A stretch of 20,453 nt of DNA from an uncultured Acidobacteriaceae bacterium (GTDB lineage: Bacteria > Acidobacteriota > Terriglobia > Terriglobales > Acidobacteriaceae), in assembly GCA_903842845.1 (NCBI GenBank), contig CAIMNN010000444.1, positions 1 to 20,453 on the forward strand, written 5' to 3'. The translations under genes and the position numbers were made by a program. How positions within the stretch are numbered: the first letter of the stretch is position 1; every line of letters starts with the position of its first letter. The notes below the pieces were generated by a model. The model was not told the DNA's origin, did no database searches, and saw only the letters and a list, made by a program, of their open reading frames with translations. Positions 14,110-20,453 of this stretch are shown here, in pieces.

Positions 14110-16650
14110 TCACGGGTGTGTGGGAACATAACGGTGAATAGCTTCCGGTGAAAATCCCGTAGTGATCGCGCCACTGATCTTGATCTCGAACTTTTGTTCA
14201 GAGGACAAATGAGATAGACCGGACGCACTCAAAAGTACAGTGAAATTGCCCGGATGCGTATATGCATGCACGACATCCGGTCCATCGCTTCGAACACCGT
14301 CGCCAAAATCCCATGAATAGTGCAGAACAGGTTCATTCTCATTGGCTGGCTGAGCATGGAATACAAGCGTTTGCCCGGTACCCCCCGAGGGAGGTACATC
14401 GGCAATTACAGAGGGCGCTCGTGCTGATACTTCTTTGTTCACGATCTTGAACATGCGTACTGAGTGGCGTGGCTGTTGTACTTCAAGTGCCGCGCCAAGT
14501 TCTTCACTGTTGGCATGACCGCTCAATATCTCAGTGATGGAATATTTTGATCTGGCATCAAGCCCGAGATCTGCCCGGTTGAGTCGATGACTCCGCTGAG
14601 TCTCCGTCCAGTTGAAGATAGTGACGATTGATTGGCGTTCATCCTCTTTCAGTAGAAAGAGACTCGGCTGGAGGTCTTCCGCCGCATAGGACATAAGGTC
14701 TAAAGATGTGGAGGCCCGGCCAAGCAGGGCCATGTCGATCAGCTCGCTATTCTGCACAAGCGCGAGCCGCTCCGGGGATTGTCCAAGAGTCGGCAGATCG
14801 TCCCCGATCTCAAACATACCTCCACTGATTGTACTGAGCGCGATAGAGACCTTTGCCTCATCCAGAGTGAGCGGAATAGGGCTATTGTGCCAACTCTGAT
14901 CTGAGACGACTTGATTAGAAACAGAGAAAGAATCGGGATCGGCGAGGAAGTAATTACGGTTCATATAGTAGCGGGCGGCGATTCCCGGCGCGGCCTCGCG
15001 ACTAGAAGAAAAAGTGTGCCCCGTATCCTGCGATATTCTTCCAGCATCGACGATACCAACCGGGTTCAGCAGTTCGCAGCCGTCCTTGTCGAGCAGAACA
15101 TCGTTGCCAACAGCCTCACGTATGATTCTAAGTCCGACGCGCTGGGCTTCCAGAGCCGTGGTATTCGGGACGTAGTAGTAGCCCTCGACGGCGCTGTCTT
15201 CCATAAAGTCGAGCTTGATTAAGCGGATGCCCCATTTGTGAACCAGTGTGACGTAGGTGTCCCTTAGATACTGCTGCGCTTCTGGGTGCGTGGAGTCGAG
15301 AGCATAGAGGCGGTCTTTTGCGCCGTCAACAAACCCAATGTGTATCGGCTGTCCGGTGGCGTTTTTAACCAGCCAGTCCGGATGGTGCTGAAACAACCAT
15401 GAACGTTCTGAGACTTCGAATGGAGCAGTCCAGAGCCCAGCGGTCAGGCCTTGCGCAGCAACCTTCGACTCGAATTCAGCCATGCCGTCTGGAAACCGTG
15501 AGGCATCCGGGGTTGTGTATTCGCCGCGTGCGAAGCCGTAGCCTTCATCGATGTGGAAAAACTTGTAGCCGGAACTTTTCAAGTTCTGGCTTAGCCATTG
15601 AGCGTTTGTCAGCGCGGTTCCCTGGTTCAAGCCCCAGTAGTATGCGGTCCAACTCCACCAACCGAGCGGCGTAGGCGCCTTCACACGGGCATGATGCAGT
15701 TCACGAATCACTCTACCGTAGGTTTCAAGAATATGATGATAATCTTCGCCAACTCCGAAGAGGATTCGTTCGGAGCTGAGTTCTCCACCGGGTTCAAGAG
15801 TCAGGCTTAGCGGGACTCGATCTTCCGGAGGGGAGTCTTGTAAGGAGTTCTCGCTGAGCAGCTCAGTTGTTCCTGTTGATTCAACCTCGTAGGAGCTGAC
15901 GATGGAAGAATGGACGTCGGCCATGTGCAAACGTATGACGGTGAGGAACTTGTCTGACGTGAGCGCGCCAACGAACCAACCCTGGCGGCTTTTCCGGTTG
16001 TAAATGAGTTGTGAACCGACTGCACGGTGAACTTGATTCTCTGCATCATTCAGCTCGCGAATCTGCATCGCTGGACGGTCCTCACTGAAGCTGTCGGAGA
16101 GAACCCGGTCTTCGGCTGGGTCGGCGCCAAGATCGGGGATCTGGCCGGCGTTTGCTTCCAGTACGCGGAACCCCTCAATCGTTTCAAGATGCACGGATGA
16201 ATTGCGCGCCGTGAGCTGAATCTCCCCAAATGGGGAATTTATATACGCCCGTATTTCAAGGACCAGTTCCGGCGCATTCGGCAGCCCCGAATAGCGGACT
16301 GTCCATTCCTCCGTTTCGCCGAGAGGACCAGTGCCTTTTCTGCGTTCTACTGTGCGAACTGGGTAGTCCAGTGCCCTCACCCAATTGCCTTTCACATGGA
16401 CGGCTGGGCTGGCGACAATTACCGGTGCTTCTATCGAACTGCTTTGAATTCTGTAATTTCCAGTTTGCGTATCGACGCTGATCCTGATTGCTGGTTCGGC
16501 TGCGACACATGGAAGTGCAAGCAAAAGCAGAGCTGGTGCCAAAAACTGAATGAGAACCAATTCTCTTCGGTGTTGATCTAAGGTATACAGAACCCTTCTG
16601 GCCGCATTCTTTAATTTATTTTCCCTGTAGAGCGGTTCGGCCGACGGCAT
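14110..16650 (-). CDS. Exported clan GH-D glycosidase (alpha-galactosidase / alpha-N-acetylgalactosaminidase type) with PKD domain
   Basis: Cleaves terminal alpha-linked galactose or N-acetylgalactosamine outside the cytoplasm by a retaining mechanism. 846 residues. The start has AGGA 7 bases upstream. A basic 30-residue head precedes the signal segment (about 32-50, ending CVAA), which is long but usable. Then: an N-terminal beta-sandwich (about 55-300); the barrel with TPLGWWSWTAYYWG (about 330-343), FFHIDEGYGF, and IRLIKLDFMED with nucleophile D481; RISQDTG with acid/base D542. The 61-residue spacing is close to that of known GH36 enzymes. A C-terminal beta domain (about 670-740) follows, and a PKD domain around 750-830 with YSWDFGDG, normally a polymer-binding or spacer module. 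Galactose versus GalNAc cannot be read; the AgaS-type neighbour favours GalNAc. Confidence 0.82.
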   Translation of the reverse strand: MPSAEPLYRENKLKNAARRVLYTLDQHRRELVLIQFLAPALLLLALPCVAAEPAIRISVDTQTGNYRIQSSSIEAPVIVASPAVHVKGNWVRALDYPVRTVERRKGTGPLGETEEWTVRYSGLPNAPELVLEIRAYINSPFGEIQLTARNSSVHLETIEGFRVLEANAGQIPDLGADPAEDRVLSDSFSEDRPAMQIRELNDAENQVHRAVGSQLIYNRKSRQGWFVGALTSDKFLTVIRLHMADVHSSIVSSYEVESTGTTELLSENSLQDSPPEDRVPLSLTLEPGGELSSERILFGVGEDYHHILETYGRVIRELHHARVKAPTPLGWWSWTAYYWGLNQGTALTNAQWLSQNLKSSGYKFFHIDEGYGFARGEYTTPDASRFPDGMAEFESKVAAQGLTAGLWTAPFEVSERSWLFQHHPDWLVKNATGQPIHIGFVDGAKDRLYALDSTHPEAQQYLRDTYVTLVHKWGIRLIKLDFMEDSAVEGYYYVPNTTALEAQRVGLRIIREAVGNDVLLDKDGCELLNPVGIVDAGRISQDTGHTFSSSREAAPGIAARYYMNRNYFLADPDSFSVSNQVVSDQSWHNSPIPLTLDEAKVSIALSTISGGMFEIGDDLPTLGQSPERLALVQNSELIDMALLGRASTSLDLMSYAAEDLQPSLFLLKEDERQSIVTIFNWTETQRSHRLNRADLGLDARSKYSITEILSGHANSEELGAALEVQQPRHSVRMFKIVNKEVSARAPSVIADVPPSGGTGQTLVFHAQPANENEPVLHYSWDFGDGVRSDGPDVVHAYTHPGNFTVLLSASGLSHLSSEQKFEIKISGAITTGFSPEAIHRYVPTHP

Positions 16651-16701
16651 TACAGTTTCCTTTCAAGGACTATGAACCGACAACAAGCAAGTGTCATAAT
16701 G

Positions 16702-16723
16702 TTTCGTTTTATTTCGTTTGATT
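16702..16723. promoter_or_regulatory. T-rich TTTCG operator candidate upstream of the glycosidase
   Basis: Two TTTCGTTT words in tandem (TTTCGTTTTATTTCGTTT at 16702-16719). This matches the T-rich TTTC repeats I remember for AgaR-type DeoR regulators. It lies about 52-73 bases before the glycosidase start, beside a possible -35 (TTGAAA on the minus strand, 16733-16738). TTATTTCG inside it (16709-16716) recurs at 20322-20329 before the kinase gene. Confidence 0.55.
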
Positions 16724-16735
16724 AGTTTTGCATTT

Positions 16736-16748
16736 CAATCTTTGATTG
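16736..16748. promoter_or_regulatory. Inverted repeat CAATC-TTT-GATTG upstream of the glycosidase
   Basis: Perfect 5-base arms around TTT, 86-98 bases before the glycosidase start and overlapping its possible -35. Could bind an activator or repressor. No second copy was noticed in front of the other sugar genes. Confidence 0.3.
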
Positions 16749-16887
16749 TCAAGGAGCTCTGTATACGCTCATTGCGCGAAACGGTAGGCAAGACGAATTT
16801 CACACCCGACCAGACGAAGTTTCTACAGATATCAATAAGTAGTATGCACTTAAGTGTGCGGTGTGGCGCAGGGGGGCGCGTACAGCT

Positions 16888-17703
16888 CTAGACGAGTATC
16901 ACTTCGATTCCACGAGCACGCAATTCCTTGACGAATTCTTCAGGAGCTTTGCTATCGGTTATAAGGCGGTGGACCTTCTCGATGGGCCCGATGCGCGAAA
17001 CACTACGCCGGCCTAGTTTGCTTGAATCGGCAACAACCGTTGTTTCCTTGGCTACTTGCATCATCATCCCGTTCAGCTGAGCCTCAAACACGTCGGGTGT
17101 GGTTGGACCGCTTTCTAGATCAAAGCCGTCAACAGCCAGGAAGAGGCGATCAGCATGCAATTCCCTGAGTACCGCCTCAGACTGGGGGCCGACAAATGAG
17201 AGCGAAACTGGCCGTAGCATACCGCCCAGGCCAATCACAGAAATCCCTTGGGCATCCACCAGTTCCGAGATAACATTCATGGCATTCGTGATTACAGTCA
17301 CCCCATGGATATTTCGGGCTTTGAGCTGTCGCGCGACTTCTGTTGTCGTCGTACCGGAGTCGAGAATAACGACCTCATTTGGCTGGATAAGTTCGGCGGC
17401 CACCCGGCCAATTCGCGACTTTTCAGCACGATGCACGGAGGCTTTGAGACGCAGAGGATAGTCTCTTGTTGCCTCCATCTGGCGTACCGCACCGCCATGC
17501 GACCGAATCAGTGCCCCTGTGGCTTCAAGCGCTTTGAGGTCCAAACGAATGGTAACCGATGAAATAGAAAACCTCTCAGCGAGGTTTCTAACCGTGATTT
17601 GGCCCTGCTGCTCAAGAAGGTCAAGTATCTGTCTACGGCGTTGTTCTGCAAGGAGTTGGGTATCGTTGTTAGTATGTCTCATTTGGGACAAGTCTAGGAT
17701 CAT
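16888..17703 (-). CDS. DeoR-family repressor, AgaR-like
   Basis: Sugar-phosphate-responsive transcription repressor. 271 residues; ATG at 17682 (MRHTNNDTQ) is an alternative start 7 residues shorter, and neither has a strong ribosome site. The winged-helix HTH spans about residues 20-72: RRRQILDLLEQQGQITVRNLAERFSISSVTIRLDLKALE in substance, followed by GALIRSHGGAV, the DeoR hallmark. The C-terminal sensor domain has LDSGTTTTEVARQL, VITNAMNVISEL, GGMLRP, and AVDGFDLESGPTTPDVFEAQLN with VVADSSKLGRRS, close in pattern to AgaR-type regulators. It is divergent from the agaS-like gene across a 287-base gap containing TTTCG words, and lies 237 bases from the glycosidase start. The ligand is probably a phosphorylated amino sugar or ketose, by family analogy. 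Confidence 0.88.
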   Translation of the reverse strand: MILDLSQMRHTNNDTQLLAEQRRRQILDLLEQQGQITVRNLAERFSISSVTIRLDLKALEATGALIRSHGGAVRQMEATRDYPLRLKASVHRAEKSRIGRVAAELIQPNEVVILDSGTTTTEVARQLKARNIHGVTVITNAMNVISELVDAQGISVIGLGGMLRPVSLSFVGPQSEAVLRELHADRLFLAVDGFDLESGPTTPDVFEAQLNGMMMQVAKETTVVADSSKLGRRSVSRIGPIEKVHRLITDSKAPEEFVKELRARGIEVILV

Positions 17704-17725
17704 ACGCAGGCAAAGTCAACCTGCT

Positions 17726-17733
17726 CGAAAGAA
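17726..17733. promoter_or_regulatory. TTCTTTCG operator word near the DeoR start
   Basis: The octamer TTCTTTCG on the minus strand, 23-30 bases before the DeoR start at 17703. It is one of three copies in the divergent gap (others 17780-17787 and 17947-17954, plus strand) and could serve autoregulation. Confidence 0.4.
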
Positions 17734-17779
17734 TAATGCTATCTGAAATTTTCGATTGGGGTTCCTCTTAAGTGGGTGA

Positions 17780-17789
17780 TTCTTTCGTA
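17780..17789. promoter_or_regulatory. TTCTTTCGTA operator word in the divergent gap
   Basis: Ten bases identical to 17947-17956. Lies 77 bases from the DeoR start and about 200 from the agaS start, so it could help looping or repress the DeoR promoter. Confidence 0.4.
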
Positions 17790-17939
17790 GAATGTAGTGT
17801 AGGTGAGATTCCAATTTATAAGGCGAGCATCCTTCCAGAGCCCTCACTCATTCAATAAAGCAGAGCCTTCTCCAAGCTATTGAGGAGTCTCACAGCAGTT
17901 TTCTCATCAGTTGGCAGGCATCATATTCTTCTCTTTGTA

Positions 17940-17968
17940 TTGCGTTTTCTTTCGTATGTGTGTTATAT
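17940..17968 (+). promoter_or_regulatory. agaS promoter candidate with operator word in the spacer
   Basis: TTGCGT (17940-17945) and TTATAT (17963-17968) are 17 bases apart, a weak sigma-70-like pair. TTCTTTCGTA (17947-17956) lies in the spacer, where a repressor would block the polymerase. The agaS start codon is at 17991. Confidence 0.4.
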
Positions 17969-17990
17969 GTAAATAATTAGAAAGGGAAAT

Positions 17991-19226
17991 ATGAAGACCG
18001 ATGAAATTCGTGCTTCCTCTCACTCTGACCTATTTCAGACGCTTAGCGAGGCGCATCCGGCTGCCGAACTCCTTTTGAGCAACTCACAGGAAGAGCAACA
18101 GCGGCAAGGCTATTACCATACATTACACGAAATCTGTCATCAGCCAAACACATGGCTAAACACCAGTGCAAAGCTACTTTCGGCTGCAGAGCAGCTCAAG
18201 AAGAGCTTAAAAGGCGCTCAAAGCTTATGGTTTACAGGCTCAGGGAGTTCTGAGTATGCAGGTGAATGCGTCGCCATGGTGTTGCAGAACGAACTGGGTA
18301 TTCCTAGCTCGGTCGTCGGCGGTGGTGCATTACTGTCCTTTGGAAAACTGGCGATCACGCCTCCGCGTCCAGGCCTGATGGTTTCCCTGGCACGTTCCGG
18401 GGACAGTCCTGAAAGCGTCGGAGCACTGAGACTGATACTGCACCAGGAGCCGGAGGTACGGCATCTGGTCATGGTTTGCAACAACAAGGGCCGCTTGGCA
18501 AACGAATTCCGGGGCGACACGAGAGTAAGCGTGGTTGCCTTGGACGACAACACGAACGATCGCAGCCTGGTGATGACCAGCAGTTTTACCAATCTGGCGC
18601 TGGCGGCCCGCTCACTTGGAATGCTGGACCGACCCGAGGCTTACAGGGAGTTGTGCTGCAAATTGAGTGGATTAGCGGCGGCTTTCCTTCTCCGGCACTT
18701 TGGCACATTAGAGAAGGTTGCGGCACTTCCCTTCGGGCGGGTTGTATTCCTTGCCAGTGGCTGCCGTTTCGGAGCTGCGCGTGAGTCCGCGCTCAAGATG
18801 CTGGAGAGCACGGCCGGGCGCGTGCCCTCGATGAGCGAAACCTATCTTGGATTCCGCCACGGCCCCATGAGCTTCGCCCACGAAGACACGCTTGTGGTTT
18901 GCTATCTCTCCTCGGCTCCGATACAGCGGGCGTATGAATCAGATCTCCTGCGCGAGTTAAATGAGAAAAAGCTGGGGATGATGAAACTGGTTATAGGTGA
19001 AGATATACCTGATGATCTGTTGAACCCCCATGACATCGCCTTAGAGTGCCCGAGCCTAGGTGAAGTTGGCGATGAAAATGCAGCCGTAATCGACGTTATT
19101 ACAGGACAGCTTCTCGCCTTCTTCCGCTGCCGCAATGAAGGATTGCGGCCTGATTCGCCATCAGACGGTACCATCAATCGCGTAGTACAGAACTTTGATA
19201 TCCACACACCTGGAGCGAGTGCCTGA
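17991..19226 (+). CDS. agaS: Double-SIS sugar-phosphate isomerase/deaminase, AgaS family
   Basis: Cytoplasmic enzyme, 411 residues, close to the usual 385-400. AgaS acts in N-acetylgalactosamine/galactosamine use, converting galactosamine-6-phosphate to tagatose-6-phosphate and ammonia. The annotation tagatose-6-phosphate ketose/aldose isomerase is the older name for the same family. First SIS domain about 60-205: LWFTGSGSSEYAGECVA, then SLARSGDSPESVGALRLI with the Ser/Thr-rich phosphate site. Second about 245-390: VVFLASGCRFGAARESALKMLE and ETYLGFRHGPMSF, with the glutamate/His pair seen in SIS isomerases. AGGGA lies just 3 bases before ATG, short but purine-rich. Divergent from the DeoR gene and convergent with the kinase. 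A glucosamine-6-phosphate or other amino-sugar substrate is the main alternative. Confidence 0.85.
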   Translation: MKTDEIRASSHSDLFQTLSEAHPAAELLLSNSQEEQQRQGYYHTLHEICHQPNTWLNTSAKLLSAAEQLKKSLKGAQSLWFTGSGSSEYAGECVAMVLQNELGIPSSVVGGGALLSFGKLAITPPRPGLMVSLARSGDSPESVGALRLILHQEPEVRHLVMVCNNKGRLANEFRGDTRVSVVALDDNTNDRSLVMTSSFTNLALAARSLGMLDRPEAYRELCCKLSGLAAAFLLRHFGTLEKVAALPFGRVVFLASGCRFGAARESALKMLESTAGRVPSMSETYLGFRHGPMSFAHEDTLVVCYLSSAPIQRAYESDLLRELNEKKLGMMKLVIGEDIPDDLLNPHDIALECPSLGEVGDENAAVIDVITGQLLAFFRCRNEGLRPDSPSDGTINRVVQNFDIHTPGASA

Positions 19227-19315
19227 TTTAAGAGCGGGCCGGGAGCTGAAACCCGCCAAGACGAGAAATTACGTACGCATTACGAGCGGCTTTGCGTCAA
19301 CCTGTACAAACGAGC

Positions 19316-20266
19316 CTAACAACCCGGATAACTGGCCATTTGCTCGGCGAGAAAGCGTTCGCGATGGGCAACCTCGCGAAATGCTTCAGTGCCACCTGGC
19401 CGCGTAACGGAAAGAGCTCCCGCCAAGTTACCCATACGCAGACAGTCCATCAGACTGGCGCCTCGAACGAACTCGCTCAAGAAGCCGGCATCGAAGCTGT
19501 CCCCGGCGCCCACCGGATCCACCACTTCCAGCTTCAGCCCAGGCGAGTTCAGACGCTCATTCCCGCGGCATGCAACAGCTCCTGAAGACCCACGTTTGAC
19601 AACAACTAAGGGAACCAGTTCCGTTAGCCGCGTTAGTGCAGACTCCAAATCGCTGCCGCCGGCGATCTTCATTGCCTCTCGCTCGTTTGGCAGCAGCACG
19701 TCCACAAACGGCAGTACATCGTAAAGGTCAGCCGCCCAAAGGTCCTCAGGATCGTCATTGGTGTCCAGTGAAATGCTGAGCCCAGCGGACTTCAACTGCT
19801 TCAGCAGTTGGGGCACATCGGACCGCAGCCCACGATGAAGGAAGTACGACGAGAGATGAAAATGTCTCGACGACGACAGGTATTCCATGTCCAGATGGTC
19901 GAGTCTCAGATCGAATATCGTACCTGGATAAGTCAGTATGTTGCGCCAATCCCGGCGCGGCAGAATCACGCTCAGGCCTGTCTTGGCATTCCCTTCTATC
20001 CTGCGGATAGTAGAGACGTCCACACCGGCAGCACCCAGACGGTCGATTGCAAATTGCCCAAAATTGTCGTTTCCGATGCAGGAGGTGAAGCCTACCTTGC
20101 AACCCAGCGAAGCAAGGTTGTGCGCGACAATGGCCGATGAACTTCCTAATGTCAGTGTCTCTTCCGATGCAAGCAATTCACGCTCGGGAGTCAGCTCCTC
20201 GGGCAACCCATAGAGGATTAGGTCCAGGTTCAGCTCGCCGGCAATGGTCACTTCAAAACGAGGCAT
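19316..20266 (-). CDS. PfkB-family (ribokinase-fold) sugar kinase
   Basis: ATP-dependent kinase, 316 residues. Seen: VTIAGELNLDLILYG at the N-terminus, TLGSSSAIVAHNLASLGCKVGFTSCIGND (first PfkB signature region, with the small-residue run that holds the sugar), and VDPVGAGDSFDAGFL near residue 255, the anion-hole and catalytic-Asp signature. LLPNEREAMKIAGG is also typical. Substrate is not readable. In an aga context tagatose-6-phosphate kinase (LacC/AgaZ role) or a hexosamine kinase would fit, and a fructokinase or ribokinase activity cannot be excluded. Start supported by AGG 5 bases upstream. It faces agaS tail to tail across 89 bases that hold only the weak hairpin GCGGG...CCCGC (no T-tract). 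Confidence 0.85.
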   Translation of the reverse strand: MPRFEVTIAGELNLDLILYGLPEELTPERELLASEETLTLGSSSAIVAHNLASLGCKVGFTSCIGNDNFGQFAIDRLGAAGVDVSTIRRIEGNAKTGLSVILPRRDWRNILTYPGTIFDLRLDHLDMEYLSSSRHFHLSSYFLHRGLRSDVPQLLKQLKSAGLSISLDTNDDPEDLWAADLYDVLPFVDVLLPNEREAMKIAGGSDLESALTRLTELVPLVVVKRGSSGAVACRGNERLNSPGLKLEVVDPVGAGDSFDAGFLSEFVRGASLMDCLRMGNLAGALSVTRPGGTEAFREVAHRERFLAEQMASYPGC

Positions 20267-20313
20267 TTTGGCCTATAGCTACAGCATCACCTTGAGACAA
20301 ATGCTTACGAATA

Positions 20314-20342
20314 CTTTTATCTTATTTCGACACAGTTTGCAA
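20314..20342 (-). promoter_or_regulatory. Kinase promoter candidate overlapping a TTATTTCG word
   Basis: On the minus strand TTGCAA (20342-20337) and TAAAAG (20319-20314) are 17 bases apart, each matching 4 of 6 consensus bases. The spacer contains CGAAATAA (plus-strand TTATTTCG, 20322-20329), identical to the word before the glycosidase. It lies 55 bases before the start codon, against 58 for the glycosidase. Confidence 0.45.
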
Positions 20343-20367
20343 GTGATTATTAATTACTTCCTATATA

Positions 20368-20396
20368 TTGACATTTGCACCGTAAATGATTAAATT
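20368..20396 (+). promoter_or_regulatory. Sigma-70-like promoter pointing out of the window
   Basis: TTGACA (20368-20373) is a perfect -35. A 17-base spacer separates it from TAAATT (20391-20396, 4 of 6 matches). No start codon with a good frame follows in the remaining bases, so the gene, if any, lies to the right. Immediately upstream, 20341-20359 is an imperfect 19-base palindrome (AAGT...ACTT). Confidence 0.4.
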
Positions 20397-20453
20397 TATA
20401 CTGTATATGAAATCAATCGAATTCATTCGCAATCATACCCCTTCTATCCAACC

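Noticed and set aside
16847..16856. Palindrome CACTTAAGTG as a terminator after the DeoR gene
   Set aside because: Stem is short and self-complementary without a loop or T-tract; it may be chance.
19233..19254. GCGGG...CCCGC hairpin between agaS and the kinase as a terminator
   Set aside because: Only 5 pairs, 13-base loop and no T-tract on either strand.

Overview
The window looks like a piece of a Gram-negative soil bacterium. An acidobacterium (Terriglobia / Acidobacteriaceae type) is my best guess, from the style of the proteins, the purine-rich AGGAGG-type ribosome sites and a GC content near 55% in most genes. No rRNA, tRNA or marker gene proves this. I see no transposase, phage gene, cas gene or tRNA.

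Left part (1-6560), an envelope-glycan operon on the + strand. It starts with a glycosyltransferase cut by the window edge and visibly AT-richer than the rest. A GNAT acetyltransferase follows, then four genes in the order pglC-pglD-pglE-pglF: a phosphoglycosyl transferase, a hexapeptide N-acetyltransferase, a PLP aminotransferase and a membrane-bound 4,6-dehydratase. Together they match the pathway that makes UDP-N,N'-diacetylbacillosamine (or a close diamino sugar) and loads it onto undecaprenyl phosphate. Two of the joints are 4-base ATGA stop/start overlaps, and a hairpin terminator at 6512-6559 ends the unit.

Middle part (6630-12010), envelope and small unknown genes. There is a small exported protein (-), an O-antigen ligase/polymerase-type membrane protein (+), a membrane-anchored TPR protein translationally coupled to a zinc-ribbon membrane protein (both -), an exported FecR-like protein (+), a 43-residue membrane peptide (+) and an 88-residue four-cysteine protein (+).

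12010-12589 is a 580-base convergent gap. It holds three whole and one partial copy of a 77-base tandem repeat, followed by a tail rich in CAGGGAA-like words. I cannot assign it to a known element.

Right part (12590-20453), a carbohydrate-use region resembling an N-acetylgalactosamine/galactosamine (aga) locus. It holds an APC permease, a large exported clan GH-D glycosidase (GH27/GH36 type, alpha-galactosidase or alpha-N-acetylgalactosaminidase) with a C-terminal PKD domain, a DeoR-family repressor, a double-SIS AgaS-type sugar-phosphate isomerase/deaminase and a PfkB-family sugar kinase. T-rich TTTCG-containing words sit in the promoter regions of the glycosidase, the AgaS gene and the kinase, and around the repressor promoter. 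This suggests the DeoR protein controls all of them as one local regulon: polymer cleavage outside, uptake, phosphorylation, then isomerisation/deamination. Deacetylase and aldolase genes are not in the window and may lie to the right, where a good sigma-70-like promoter (20368-20396) points out of the window.
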